The notes: generated by a model not told the origin, from the sequence alone. DNA of 64,000 nucleotides from an uncultured Candidatus Entotheonella sp. (GCA_958295825.1 OY282375.1:2217489-2281488), one strand, 5' to 3'. Positions 35,318 through 44,648 are shown, counted from the first letter of the stretch. Numbers and translations: made by a program.

Positions 35318-36487
35318 TCAAATGACCCGCGACTCGCGCAGTGCGGCGATTTCCTGTGCGTCGTAACCGGCGGCGGCCAGAATCTCCTCGGAGTGCTGCC
35401 CCAGAAGCGGCGCAGCGCGCCGCACCGAGCCGGGGGTGGCGCTCAGCTTGAGCGGCAGGCCGAAGAGGGACAGGGTGCCCAAGGCGGGGTGGGCGACCTG
35501 CTCAACCAATTGATTGGCCAGCACTTGCGGGTGCTCGAACAGACGGTGAATGGCGTCGGCCGCGGCGCTCGGCACGCCGGCGTCCTCCAGTTTCGCGGCC
35601 CATTCGTCGGCGCTCTTGGTTTGGAACACGGCCTCCAGCCGCTCCCGCAATTCCTGGGCGTGGGTGCTGCGCTTGCGCATGGTGTCGTAACGCGGATCGG
35701 TGGCCAGAGCGGGAAGCCCGACGGCGTCGCACAGGGCCAGCCAGAATTTCTGGACATGGGCCGAGATGTACAGGTGGCCTTCCCGGCAGGCGTACAGGCC
35801 GGAAATGCCGGTGTCCAGGTCACGCTCGTTGTCGGGCGGCTCATGCTCGCTGGCCACAAAACGCCCGGCCTGCATCGAGAGCGCCGCGGCTAGCAGCGAC
35901 GTATCGACCCGTTGCCCCTCGCCGGTACGTTCGCGCACGAACAGGGCGAGCATGACGCCGTACGTAGCGAGCATGGCGGCGAAGAAATCGACGATGGAGC
36001 CGCCGACGAGCATCGGGCGTCCCAAGGAGCGCCCCTGCGCGGCGGCGATGCCGGTCATCGTTTGCAGCACCTGGTCGAAACCGGGTTTGCCGGACAGCGG
36101 CCCGGTGGACCCGTAACCCGAAATGCCGCAGTAGATGAGCTTCGGCTGCCATTGCCGCAGGTCGTCATAGCCGATCTGCAGGCGTTCTGCGGTGCCCGGA
36201 CGGAAATTCTCGACGACGACGTCTGCCTGGCGCACCAGGCGATACACGACCTCGCGGCCCTCGGGCTGTTTGAGATCGAGCCGCAGTCCCCGCTTGTTGC
36301 GATTCACGCCCTCAAATAGTCGGCTGCCGTTGGGCATCGAGGAGGGAAAGGCGCGCGTCGGGTCGCCGCCGTGGGCTTCGATCTTGATCACGTCGGCGCC
36401 CATGTCCGCCAGCATGACGGGGCAGAACGGTCCGGCAATGTAACTGGTAAAGTCGAGAACGGTAATTCCTTCCAAAGGCGTCGGCAT
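35318..36487 (-). CDS. CoA transferase, CaiB/BaiF family (type III)
   Basis: The protein has 389 residues. Type III CoA transferases move CoA between carboxylic acids, with a catalytic Asp here in TGEGQRVDTSLLAA. Family blocks present are GITVLDFTSYIAGPFC, LADMGADVIKIEAHGGDP, NRNKRGLRLDLKQPEG, ADVVVENFRPG and ISGYGSTGPLSGKPGFDQVL. ATG 36487 has GGAGG 11 bases upstream. The donor and acceptor cannot be predicted. It is divergent from the histidine phosphatase gene. Confidence 0.92.
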   Translation of the reverse strand: MPTPLEGITVLDFTSYIAGPFCPVMLADMGADVIKIEAHGGDPTRAFPSSMPNGSRLFEGVNRNKRGLRLDLKQPEGREVVYRLVRQADVVVENFRPGTAERLQIGYDDLRQWQPKLIYCGISGYGSTGPLSGKPGFDQVLQTMTGIAAAQGRSLGRPMLVGGSIVDFFAAMLATYGVMLALFVRERTGEGQRVDTSLLAAALSMQAGRFVASEHEPPDNERDLDTGISGLYACREGHLYISAHVQKFWLALCDAVGLPALATDPRYDTMRKRSTHAQELRERLEAVFQTKSADEWAAKLEDAGVPSAAADAIHRLFEHPQVLANQLVEQVAHPALGTLSLFGLPLKLSATPGSVRRAAPLLGQHSEEILAAAGYDAQEIAALRESRVI

Positions 36488-36514
36488 CGCTGGTTTGGCC
36501 TCCTTGATAGCCCA

Positions 36515-36532
36515 CCTCCTCACGAGAGGAGG
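36515..36532. repeat. Short hairpin repeat in the divergent intergenic region
   Basis: CCTCCTC acga GAGGAGG is a perfect 7-bp stem, followed by GCCGGGGTGAGGGGG. This resembles the CCCTCACCCC..CCTCCTC-type extragenic repeats of many proteobacterial genomes. Confidence 0.4.
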
Positions 36533-36599
36533 GCCGGGGTGAGGGGGAAACGAGACGCGGCCCGCCACTGCCTTACACTAACAGGAGGACGAAGGGCGC

Positions 36600-37286
36600 A
36601 TGGCGCTGGTGATACTGATTCGGCACGGTCAAACGGATGAAAACGTCAGCGGCAAAATTTCCGGCCAGGGCGCGGCACCGCTGAACGTACGCGGACAGGA
36701 ACAGGCCCGTCTGGCCGCCGAGGTGCTGGCGCCGCTGGGGGTGACCCACCTGCTGTCGAGCCCGGTGGCGCGCGCCCGTCAAACCGCTGAGGCCATCGCG
36801 CAGCGGCTGGACAAGCCAATCGAGGAGGCGCCAAGCCTGCACGAGGTGGATTACGGCGATTGGGAAGGCTCCTTCTTCCACACCCAGCGCTCCCACCCGG
36901 CAGCGCATGCCGTGTTCCACGATCCGGTCAACGCCGCCTTTCCCAACGGCGAGAGCCTGCCCAACGTGCAACGGCGCGGCGTCGAGGCGGTTGAATCAGC
37001 CCGCCGCCGGTATCCGCAGGGCGTCGTCGCCGTCGTGTCGCATGGCGACGTGATCCGCACCACGATGGCGCATTACCTCAACATGCCGTTCAACGACTAC
37101 CGCCGCCTGAGTCTGGACAACGGCGCCCTGTCGGTGCTGGAACTGCACGACGACTGGGTGCGCGTCAAAGCCTTCAACTTCGTGCCGCAAGTCGGCAGCC
37201 TGTGGCTGCAATCCGACTTCCCCGCTTGGCAGAAGATCAAGCAGCTGGTCCCTGCCTCAAACGGCGCCTCGGCCAGCGGCCATTAG
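36600..37286 (+). CDS. Histidine phosphatase family protein (phosphoglycerate-mutase-like)
   Basis: The protein has 228 residues. The catalytic RHG motif is in LIRHGQTDENVSGKISGQG, and the second conserved His is in AVVSHGDVIRTTMAHYL. Arg in SSPVARARQTAEAI and Glu in LHEVDYGDWEG complete the active site. Family members remove phosphate from small molecules; cobalamin, sugar and nucleotide phosphates are all possible. The start follows AGGAGGACGA. Confidence 0.9.
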   Translation: MALVILIRHGQTDENVSGKISGQGAAPLNVRGQEQARLAAEVLAPLGVTHLLSSPVARARQTAEAIAQRLDKPIEEAPSLHEVDYGDWEGSFFHTQRSHPAAHAVFHDPVNAAFPNGESLPNVQRRGVEAVESARRRYPQGVVAVVSHGDVIRTTMAHYLNMPFNDYRRLSLDNGALSVLELHDDWVRVKAFNFVPQVGSLWLQSDFPAWQKIKQLVPASNGASASGH

Positions 37287-37387
37287 AGTCTGTTCCATAA
37301 GTCCGGCTATCTCTGTTGCACAATAAGTAGTTACAGGCTTAACAATTCAGACTGTGGATAATACCTTCTCTTGCAGGAGGTGACGCC

Positions 37388-37828
37388 ATGAACCTGAGCA
37401 GCCTTTTCACCAACCCGACGCGAGAATCCTGCCTTGACCATCTCGAAACCGTCCGTTGGGGCGACAACCCTGCCGGCCCATCTTGCAAGAGGCGCGCAAG
37501 AACGAACGGGACGAGGCGGGCCGTTGGAATTGCCACGCTTGCAAGTCCAGCTTCAACGTCCTGTCCGGCGCCCTCATGCACAAGACCCAGGTTCCTCTGC
37601 AAAAGTGGTTCCTGGCGATCAGCCTGCTCGTCAACGCCAAGAGAAACTGTCCAGCTGCCAGCTTTGCCCGTGACCTGGACTTGAACCAGAAAACGGCTTG
37701 GTACACGCAGACCCGTATCCGCGTTGCGATGGTGAACCGCGAGCGAAGGCATCATCGAAGCCGACGAAACCTGCTTGGGCGGCAAGCCGCGCAAAGGCAA
37801 CCGGCGCGAAGACGACAAGCCCGCCCCG
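37388..37828 (+). pseudogene. IS1595-family (ISXO2-like) transposase fragment
   Basis: ATG 37388 has AGGAGGTGA upstream. The first frame gives NLSSLFTNPTRESCLDHLET and GDNPAGPSC. A second frame gives GRWNCHACKSSFNVLSGALM and QVPLQKWFLAISLLVNAK. A third gives GIIEADETCLGGKPRKGNRR, which holds the first catalytic Asp. It has at least two frameshifts and an internal deletion, and is then abruptly joined at about 37828 to an oppositely oriented higA remnant. The left end is probably near 37287 (TCTGTTCCATAAG). Confidence 0.7.
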
Positions 37829-38002
37829 TCCCAAATAGTGTGCGAGCCGCAACGCTGGGTCGGCCGTCACACGTCGCTGGCCGCGCATGGTCATCTTAAC
37901 CCGGTTCACCGGCACGTCCAGAGCTTTCGACAGCGCACTGGCCAATAGGCCGAGCGCGTCAAGTCCTTCGCGCCATATCTCGCCCGGACGCACTGGCCGC
38001 AT
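37829..38002 (-). pseudogene. HigA-type antitoxin, 3'-truncated
   Basis: From ATG 38002 the protein reads RPVRPGEIWREGLDALGL, then LSKALDVPVNRVKMTMRGQR and RRVTADPALRLAHYLG. This is the helix-turn-helix core of the HigA family. It ends exactly where the IS1595 remnant begins, so the C-terminus was removed by the insertion. No higB toxin is intact beside it. Confidence 0.75.
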
Positions 38003-38125
38003 TCGGTTTTTCTGAACGCCGGCGCAAGCCTGACCGCTGGGGTTCGACATTCTTGAAGGCATAGCCGAACAACTCCTCGCAGACCTCGCCGGTCCATAGG
38101 AACCGAGCCTTGACAACACCCCGGG

Positions 38126-38299
38126 TCATTCGCGGTCCGGCCTTTGGTGATGGACAACCGCAACGCCGATTGCCTCCGCCGCCTCGCGCAACTGGTGGTC
38201 GAGCGTCGCCAAGGGCAGGCTGCGCCGAAAGGCAACTTCCAGATACGCTGCATCGTGCGCGGTCAATGTAAACCGGCGGGCGAGATCAAGCCAGATTTT
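38126..38299 (-). pseudogene. VapC-type PIN-domain toxin, C-terminal remnant
   Basis: The frame KIWLDLARRFTLTAHDAAYL, then EVAFRRSLPLATLDHQLREA and IGVAVVHH, is the C-terminal half of a VapC toxin, with the Asp of TAHDA and of TLDHQL. No start remains. The 118 bases between it and higA encode an unrecognised minus-strand stretch (RFLWTGEVCEELFGYAFKNV). Confidence 0.65.
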
Positions 38300-38358
38300 A
38301 CGACCAGTTTAAGCCAGTAGCAGCAAGGCGCCATAAAGGCACCGCCGAGCCTTAGCCG

Positions 38359-39174
38359 TTACACGGCGACGGGAAACCTAATGAAGGCGTGGCAGCGATA
38401 ATCCAGCAGGGCGAAGTCCTCGAAACGCAGGTCAAAGAAGGGCTTGCGGCGGATTTGGACATGGGGCAGGGGAAACGGCTCGCGCTGGAGTTGGGTTCGG
38501 AGGCCGTCTACGTGGTCGAGGTAGACGTGAGCGTCGCCGAGAGTGTGGACGAAGACGCCCGGTTGCAGGTCGCACTCCTGCGCCACCATCATGAGGAGCA
38601 GGGCGTAGCTGGCGATGTTGAACGGCACGCCGACCGCCAAATCGGCCGAGCGCTGATACACTTGCAGATCGAGCCGCTCATCGGCGACGTAGAACTGCAT
38701 CAACAGGTGGCACGGCGGCAGGGCCATGTCGGGCAGGTCGGCGACGTTCCAGGCGCTCACGACGATGCGTCGGGAGTATGGCTCGTTCTTGATGGTGTCA
38801 ATCGCCTGGCGGATTTGATCGACGTGGCTCTCCGTGAACTCGCCGGTCTCCTCATCGCGCGCATAGCGCGGCCACTTGCGCCACTGGTACCCGTAGATGG
38901 GACCCAATTCGCCGGCATCGTTCGCCCACGGGTTCCAGATGGGCGTGTGGGCCGCCAAGCCGTCGTGGATGTTGGTCGAGCCGCGCAGGAACCACAGAAG
39001 CTCTCGCAGCACGGCGTCGAACAGCACCTTCTTGGTAGTGACGAGCGGGAAGCCCTGCCGCAGGTCGTAGCGCGCTTGTAGTCCGAACAGGGACAACGCC
39101 TTCATCTGCGTGCGATTGGCCCGCTCCACGCCGTTATCCAGGACGTTGCGAATGAGTTCCAAATAGGCTTTCAC
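38359..39174 (-). CDS. thyA: Thymidylate synthase
   Basis: The protein has 271 residues from GTG 39174 (GGGGAG upstream). It methylates dUMP to dTMP with methylenetetrahydrofolate. The motifs [29 protein letters not shown] and [11 protein letters not shown], the catalytic Cys in [34 protein letters not shown] and [13 protein letters not shown] are all as in E. coli ThyA. It stands alone; tmk is at 24.4 kb. The shared gap with the DsbA-like gene contains the promoters for both. Confidence 0.97.
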   Translation of the reverse strand: MKAYLELIRNVLDNGVERANRTQMKALSLFGLQARYDLRQGFPLVTTKKVLFDAVLRELLWFLRGSTNIHDGLAAHTPIWNPWANDAGELGPIYGYQWRKWPRYARDEETGEFTESHVDQIRQAIDTIKNEPYSRRIVVSAWNVADLPDMALPPCHLLMQFYVADERLDLQVYQRSADLAVGVPFNIASYALLLMMVAQECDLQPGVFVHTLGDAHVYLDHVDGLRTQLQREPFPLPHVQIRRKPFFDLRFEDFALLDYRCHAFIRFPVAV

Positions 39175-39359
39175 GCCATCTCCCCAGCCACCGTCAACAG
39201 CGAAACATGGTATACTCCCCGCCATTCACGCGAGTGATACAGAACGGCGTATTTTTCCACACCCCCTGTACCTCGTCAATGCGGGTTCCCTGCGTTCGCC
39301 TCACGTACTCAAAGTCGCCCACTCTTAAACGGCCCAATCGAAATACGGAGAGTTTTGCC

Positions 39360-40394
39360 ATGACGTTACGCCCGTTTGCCGTCCCCGCCCGTTGGCTGGC
39401 CTGGTTGCCCTGGGCAATGTTGCTCATACCGTTTTGCCTGCCAGCATTGGCCGCCGACCTGCCTGAGGTGGTCGCGACGGTGCACGATCAGCCCATTTCC
39501 GCCGAAGCGCTGCGCGACTCGATGCGCGGCCAGCTCCTGCAGTTGGACATGGAGCGTTACGAGGCCATGAAGGCCCAGCTCGATGCCCTCGTCGCCGAGC
39601 GTCTCATCGCTTTGGAAGCGGCGGCACGCGGTGTGAGCGTCGAGGAATTCGAGCGTGTCGAAATCTTCGCCAAAATGGAACCCGTAACCCCCGAGCAAGT
39701 CAGAAGCTTCTACGACGCCAATAAGGAACGGCTGCCGCGTTCGTTCGAGGAGTTGGAGGGGCGTATCACGGTGCACCTGCAGCGCCAGTCGGAGGTCCAG
39801 CGCCGCGAAGCATTGGGGCGCGAATTGCGGCAACAATACCCGGTGCGCATTGCCCTGGCGCCGCCCCGCGCTGACGTCGACGCCGATGACGACCCATTTT
39901 TGGGTCCGCAGGACGCACCCGTCACCCTCATCGAATTCTCCGATTTTCAATGTCCCTACTGCCGCCGCGTACAGTCCGTGCTGAAACGGCTCATGACGGC
40001 CTACCACGGCCAACTGAAACTCGTCTTCCGCGATTTTCCGCTGCGGCAGATTCACCCGGAGGCGCAAAAGGCCGCCGAAGCCGCGCAATGCGCCAACGAT
40101 CAGGGGCAGTTCTGGCCCTATCACGACCGCTTGTTTGCCGCCACCGAGTTGGGGGTGGAGGCCCTCAAGCAATACGCCGTGGAATTGGGCCTCGACGCCG
40201 AGGGCTTCAACACCTGCCTGGATTCCCAAAAATACAGCCAGGAAGTGCAGAAAGACATTGACGATGCGCGCGTTGCCGGGGTGAACGCCACGCCGTCGTT
40301 TTTCGTCAACGGCCTGCCGATCAACGGCGCCGTGCCCTTCGAGCGCTTCGTGGAGCTGGTCGAGCTGGCGTTGGAGCGGGCCAACGGCCAATAA
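39360..40394 (+). CDS. Exported DsbA-like thioredoxin-domain protein with N-terminal SurA-like region
   Basis: The protein has 344 residues. A signal peptide (WLAWLPWAMLLIPFCLPALA) is followed by a helical SurA_N/PpiC-like segment (VVATVHDQPISAEALRDSMR). A DsbA/DsbG-like domain follows, beginning FLGPQDAPVTLIEFSDFQCP, with the redox motif CPYC. The cis-Pro is in GVNATPSFFVNG. Such fusions are proposed disulfide oxidoreductases acting on periplasmic proteins, possibly in cytochrome maturation. It is followed 38 bases later by a SirB1-like gene. Confidence 0.9.
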   Translation: MTLRPFAVPARWLAWLPWAMLLIPFCLPALAADLPEVVATVHDQPISAEALRDSMRGQLLQLDMERYEAMKAQLDALVAERLIALEAAARGVSVEEFERVEIFAKMEPVTPEQVRSFYDANKERLPRSFEELEGRITVHLQRQSEVQRREALGRELRQQYPVRIALAPPRADVDADDDPFLGPQDAPVTLIEFSDFQCPYCRRVQSVLKRLMTAYHGQLKLVFRDFPLRQIHPEAQKAAEAAQCANDQGQFWPYHDRLFAATELGVEALKQYAVELGLDAEGFNTCLDSQKYSQEVQKDIDDARVAGVNATPSFFVNGLPINGAVPFERFVELVELALERANGQ

Positions 40395-40432
40395 AACGGT
40401 GTCAGGACAAGGAGAGGGGTTGGGGAGGTAGC

Positions 40433-41263
40433 ATGGAGGTCTCAGAGGCCCGACGCCGTTTTGCGGCGTACATCGCGCGCCCGCCGGAGGACTTCCATCT
40501 GGCCGAAGGCGCGCTTCTCATTGCCCTGGAAGCCTATCCCGACCTCGACGTCGGTGCCTGTCTGCGACGCCTCGACGGCATGGCGAAAACGATCTCGGCC
40601 CACCTGGGCCTGGAGCTCGAACCCCGCCGCATCGTGTCGCACATCAACGCCTGTCTCTTTAAAGAACAGGGCTTTCGCGGCAATCGCCGGGATTACTACG
40701 ACCCCCGTAACAGCTTCCTGAACGAGGTGCTGGACCGCAAGGTCGGTATCCCGATCACCCTCTCCATCGTCTATCTCGACATCGGCCGCCGCATTGGCCT
40801 GCCGGTCAACGGCGTCGGCCTGCCGGGGCACTTCGTCGTGCAATACGGCGCCCAACCCGAGCCGTTCTACGTTGACCCGTTTCACAACGGCAAGATCCTC
40901 TCGGCGCAGGACTGCGCCGACCGCGTAGCGCAAATCTACGGCCGGGACCTGCCGTGGCAGGAGTCGTATCTCGACGCGGTCAGCGACCTGCACATCCTGG
41001 CGCGCGTGCTGAATAATCTGAAAGTCATCTACGTGCGCAAGGACGCCCACGAGCTGGCCCTCGGCGCCGTGGAGCGCCTCATTCTCCTGAAACCGGATGT
41101 TCCCTCCGAAATACGTGATCGCGGTCTGTTGCACGCTCAGCTTGGCCAATTGCGCAGAGCCCTGGAAGACCTGACCGCCTACCTGGAAGCTTGTCCCGAG
41201 GCGCCTGATGCCCCGGCTATGCGCCGCCACGTCGCGGCGTTGCAGCGGGGCCTGCGCGGCTGA
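40433..41263 (+). CDS. SirB1-family protein (transglutaminase-like core with TPR C-terminus)
   Basis: The protein has 276 residues. The core block DRKVGIPITLSIVYLDIGRR and the GVGLPGHFVVQYG segment with its conserved His are diagnostic of SirB1 and PilB-type transglutaminase-like proteins. The C-terminal part shows TPR-like helices (LHAQLGQLRRALEDLTAYLE). The SirB1 catalytic triad is usually degenerate, so a protein-binding role is likely. It is co-directional with the DsbA-like gene. Confidence 0.88.
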   Translation: MEVSEARRRFAAYIARPPEDFHLAEGALLIALEAYPDLDVGACLRRLDGMAKTISAHLGLELEPRRIVSHINACLFKEQGFRGNRRDYYDPRNSFLNEVLDRKVGIPITLSIVYLDIGRRIGLPVNGVGLPGHFVVQYGAQPEPFYVDPFHNGKILSAQDCADRVAQIYGRDLPWQESYLDAVSDLHILARVLNNLKVIYVRKDAHELALGAVERLILLKPDVPSEIRDRGLLHAQLGQLRRALEDLTAYLEACPEAPDAPAMRRHVAALQRGLRG

Positions 41264-41401
41264 ACAGACCGACGCAAGCGGCTATTTTTCGCTGGTTTCG
41301 CGCCCTCGCGCAGATATAATGAACCGCGTTTGCACCGTACCGACGGCGCCTCGCAGGAGGCCGACAAACACGCGCAGCAGCGCGCTGCAAAGGAGAGTTG
41401 C

Positions 41402-42847
41402 ATGGCGCTCAGAACGCCACAGGAATACATCGCCAGCCTGCAAGACGGGCGCGTGGTCTATTACAAAGGAGAGCGGGTGAAGGACGTGACCAGCCACCCC
41501 GCCCTGAGCGTCGCCGTCAAGCACGCCTGCATCGATTACGAAATGGCGGAGGACCCGACACACCGCGACCTCGCCGTCATCGACGACGCCCACGTCGGCG
41601 AAACCATCAGCCGCTACTACCACCTGCCCCGCGACAGCGACGACCTGCTCAAGCGCAGCAAGCTCATCGAGACCGCCACGGCCCTGGGCCGCACCTTGGT
41701 GGTGCTGATCAAGGAGATCGGCACCGACGCCCTCTTCGCTCTGCACGTGGTGGCGCGGCACCTGGACGACAACCTCAAGACCGCTTACCTGCCGCGCGTG
41801 CAGGCGTTTTACCGTCACTGCGCGACCCAGGACCTGGCCGTCGCCGTGGCCCAGACCGACGTGAAGGGCGACCGCGGTCGGCCGCCTTCGCAGCAGATTC
41901 ATCCCGATTACTACGTGCGCATCGTCGATGAAAGGCCGGACGGCATCGTAGTGCGCGGCGCCAAAATTCACACTTCGGTGATGACCAATTCCAACGAGGT
42001 GATCGTGTTGCCGACGCGCAACATGTCCGAGGCCGACCGCGATTACGCCGTGGCCTTCGCCATCCCCGTCGACACCCCCGGTCTGAAGATGATCTGCAGC
42101 CCGTACGGCGCGCCGCGGCGCGGCAACTTCGATCACCCCATCACCTCACAGCACAAAATGACCGAAACGCTGACGGTGTTCGACGATGTGTTCGTACCGC
42201 GCGAGCGGGTCTTCCTGCAAAAGGAGTGGCAATACGCCGGCGCGCTGGCCAAGACGTTCGTCGAGTTTCACCGTTTCACCGCCATTTCCTACAAACTGCC
42301 CCTCACCGATACCCTGGCGGGCGCGGCGCAACTGATCGCCGACTACAACGGCCTGCTGCGCGCCGGCCACATCCGCGAGAAGATCACTCGCCTCATCGCC
42401 TACACGCAAACCCTGCGCGCCCTCACCACGCAGGCCGCTCTGGCCTGTCGCGTGGCCGAGGAGGGCATCGCGGTGCCCAGTCCGCTGCTGGTCAACATCG
42501 CCAAGCTGCACTTCGCCGAGAATTATCACGCGATGATCGGCGCTCTGCAGGACATCAGCGGCGGCATTCTGGTCACGGCGCCCGGCGAGGAGGACCTGCT
42601 GAACCCGGAGACACGCCCCCTCATCGAGAAATACCTCGGGGGCCGGGAAGGGGTGTCGGCTGCGGACCGCCTGCGGGTGCTCAACATGATTTCGGAGTTG
42701 ACGGCGGCGGATTTCGGCGGTTATCAGGCGGTGCTGGCGATTCACGCCGAGGGGTCTATCGAGGCGGAAAAGATGACCATTCACCGCGAATACGATTTTC
42801 AGGACAGTCTCAAGCTCGCCAAATACGTGGCCGGTCTCGATACCTGA
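41402..42847 (+). CDS. HpaB-family flavin-dependent monooxygenase (4-hydroxyphenylacetate 3-hydroxylase type)
   Basis: The protein has 481 residues from ATG 41402 (AAAGGAG upstream). HpaB-like enzymes use reduced flavin and oxygen to hydroxylate aromatic rings. Blocks such as LAVAVAQTDVKGDRGRPPSQ, VRGAKIHTSVMTNSNEVIVL and FDDVFVPRERVFLQ match the family. The Cys ligands of the 4-hydroxybutyryl-CoA dehydratase iron-sulfur cluster are absent, which excludes that relative. A flavin reductase follows 65 bases later, which would supply the reduced flavin, so the pair forms a two-component monooxygenase. The substrate is unknown. Confidence 0.88.
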   Translation: MALRTPQEYIASLQDGRVVYYKGERVKDVTSHPALSVAVKHACIDYEMAEDPTHRDLAVIDDAHVGETISRYYHLPRDSDDLLKRSKLIETATALGRTLVVLIKEIGTDALFALHVVARHLDDNLKTAYLPRVQAFYRHCATQDLAVAVAQTDVKGDRGRPPSQQIHPDYYVRIVDERPDGIVVRGAKIHTSVMTNSNEVIVLPTRNMSEADRDYAVAFAIPVDTPGLKMICSPYGAPRRGNFDHPITSQHKMTETLTVFDDVFVPRERVFLQKEWQYAGALAKTFVEFHRFTAISYKLPLTDTLAGAAQLIADYNGLLRAGHIREKITRLIAYTQTLRALTTQAALACRVAEEGIAVPSPLLVNIAKLHFAENYHAMIGALQDISGGILVTAPGEEDLLNPETRPLIEKYLGGREGVSAADRLRVLNMISELTAADFGGYQAVLAIHAEGSIEAEKMTIHREYDFQDSLKLAKYVAGLDT

Positions 42848-42912
42848 GACGCGCCGCGCACGAGTCCTGGCATCGCCCAGGCCCTCGTTCCTAAGTCCAG
42901 AAGGAAAACGCT

Positions 42913-43413
42913 ATGCCATTTGATCCAGCGCTGTTTCGTCAGGTGCTCGGCCGCTTCGCTACGGGTGTGACGGTGATTACCACCCGCAAGGGAGATTCCA
43001 AGCACGGCATGACGGCGAACGCCTTTACGTCCGTGTCTCTTGACCCGCCGCTGATCCTCGTGAGCGTCGACAAAAAGGCCGACATGCACAACTGGCTGAT
43101 GGACTCGGGCGTCTTTTGCGTCAATATCCTGCCGGAGCACCGTCGCGCCTGGTCCGATTGGTGGGCCGGCAAGGCGCCCAAGGACGGCGATCAGTTCGCC
43201 GACATACCCCACGGCGCGAAGGAGACCGGCAGCCCGGTGCTGGACGAATGTCTCGGCTTCCTTGATTGCCAGGTCTGGGCGCGCTACGAGGGCGGCGACC
43301 ACACCCTGTTCCTGGGCGAGGTGCAGGAGGCCGCGGTGAGCGAGGACGAAAGCCTGCGGCCGCTGCTCTTCTTTGCCAGCAAGTACGGCAAGTTGCAGGC
43401 GGAAGAAGGGTAG
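42913..43413 (+). CDS. Flavin reductase (FMN-binding split-barrel family)
   Basis: The protein has 166 residues. The block LGRFATGVTVITTRKG, GMTANAFTSVSLDPPLILVS and the His in GGDHTLFLGEV are typical of HpaC-like NAD(P)H:flavin reductases. It lies directly after the HpaB-type oxygenase and supplies its reduced flavin. The acyl-CoA-dehydrogenase-like gene follows after 35 bases, so the three are probably transcribed together. Confidence 0.92.
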   Translation: MPFDPALFRQVLGRFATGVTVITTRKGDSKHGMTANAFTSVSLDPPLILVSVDKKADMHNWLMDSGVFCVNILPEHRRAWSDWWAGKAPKDGDQFADIPHGAKETGSPVLDECLGFLDCQVWARYEGGDHTLFLGEVQEAAVSEDESLRPLLFFASKYGKLQAEEG

Positions 43414-43448
43414 GGTGGCGGCGCTGCGCCTGGTGGAACGGGCCGGGT

Positions 43449-44633
43449 ATGTTTGAGCTGACGGAAGCGCAACAGGGGGTGCGGAGTAGCATGGGCCGCT
43501 TCGCCCGGCGCGAATTGCGCTGGCGGGCCGGCAAGCTGGACGCCGCGCCGCCGGGCTCGCTGGACGCAGATTTGCTGGCGCTGTGTTGCGACGTGGGTCT
43601 GCTGTCGGCGCAATTGCCCGCCGATTACGGCGGCACCATGGACGGCCTCAGCGCCGCCATCGCGGCTGAAGAGATAGCCTGCTGGGATGCGGGTACTGCG
43701 GCGCTGCTGATGGCCAACGGCCAGGCGCAAGCGGCGGTTTCGCTGTCGGGCAACCATCGCCTCATGGACCTGATGTTTCCCGAAATCGTGGCTGCCGAAA
43801 GCGCTCGTCAGTCGGCGCTGTGCGCTCTGGCTCTGAGCGAGCGGCACGTGGGCAGCGACCTGCAGCACCCCGACGCGCCGGCCACCGGGCGCATGATGGT
43901 GACCGCCAAGCGACGCGGCGGCGGTTACGCGCTGTCGGGCCGCAAGTCTTATTGTGCTGCCGGCAACGCCGCCCGTTGGATCGCCGTCTTCGCCACCCTG
44001 AGCGAGGATCGCAGCCCCGAAGGGCTGACCGGTTTCCTTATTCCCACCGATGCCCCCGGTTTCCACGTCAGCGAGGTGTTGCCGACCATGGGCCTGCGGG
44101 CCTGCCCGCTGGTGGAGTTCTACGTGGAGAACGTCCGGGTGCCGCGCGAGCATCTGCTGACGGTCGAGGGCGGCGGGGCTGACCTGGTGCGTAAGTTGAT
44201 CGCCCGTGGCCGCGCGCAGGCCGCTGCCGTCGCAGTGGGGATCGCGCGCGGCGCTTACGAATTGGCGCACCGGCACGCGGTCGGGCGGGTGCAGGGCGGT
44301 GGGCCGATCCTGGGTCACCAGATGGTGCAGGGCGCTCTGGCCGACATGACCATGCGGGTCGAGGCGGCGCGTCTGCTGGCCTACAAGGCGGCGCTGTGCG
44401 ACCCGCCGCAATTGGCTCTGAGCTCCATGGCCAAGGTGTTTGCCAGCGAGGTCGCCGTGCAGGCGGCCGGCGACGCCGTGCAGCTGCTCGGCGCCTACGG
44501 CACGACCCGCAAGTCGGGGGCCGAGAAGATTTACCGGGACGCCAAGATGACACAGATCCTCGCCGGCACCAACGACATCTGCCGCCTTGCGGTGACCGCC
44601 CCGCTGCGGCAATCCGCCGGCGGAGCGACGTAG
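43449..44633 (+). CDS. Acyl-CoA dehydrogenase-fold flavoprotein
   Basis: The protein has 394 residues. The ACAD fold is clear (LCCDVGLLSAQLPADYGG, CALALSERHVGSDLQHP, LSGRKSYCAAGNAARW, LPTMGLRACPLVEFYVENV, AGTNDICRLAVT). In the usual C-terminal catalytic block, EGT..I.R, the Glu is Ala (LAGTNDICR), as in isovaleryl-CoA dehydrogenase. The alternative base position in helix G also lacks Glu (DLVRKLI). The protein may therefore not be a classical dehydrogenase; ACAD-like monooxygenases are one option. It is in a block with an HpaB-type oxygenase and flavin reductase. Confidence 0.85.
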   Translation: MFELTEAQQGVRSSMGRFARRELRWRAGKLDAAPPGSLDADLLALCCDVGLLSAQLPADYGGTMDGLSAAIAAEEIACWDAGTAALLMANGQAQAAVSLSGNHRLMDLMFPEIVAAESARQSALCALALSERHVGSDLQHPDAPATGRMMVTAKRRGGGYALSGRKSYCAAGNAARWIAVFATLSEDRSPEGLTGFLIPTDAPGFHVSEVLPTMGLRACPLVEFYVENVRVPREHLLTVEGGGADLVRKLIARGRAQAAAVAVGIARGAYELAHRHAVGRVQGGGPILGHQMVQGALADMTMRVEAARLLAYKAALCDPPQLALSSMAKVFASEVAVQAAGDAVQLLGAYGTTRKSGAEKIYRDAKMTQILAGTNDICRLAVTAPLRQSAGGAT

Positions 44634-44648
44634 ATTCGGAGTGATCCC

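Noticed and set aside
41402-42847. 4-hydroxybutyryl-CoA dehydratase identity for the HpaB-like protein
   Set aside because: The Cys ligands of the iron-sulfur cluster are missing and a flavin reductase follows, which supports the monooxygenase assignment.
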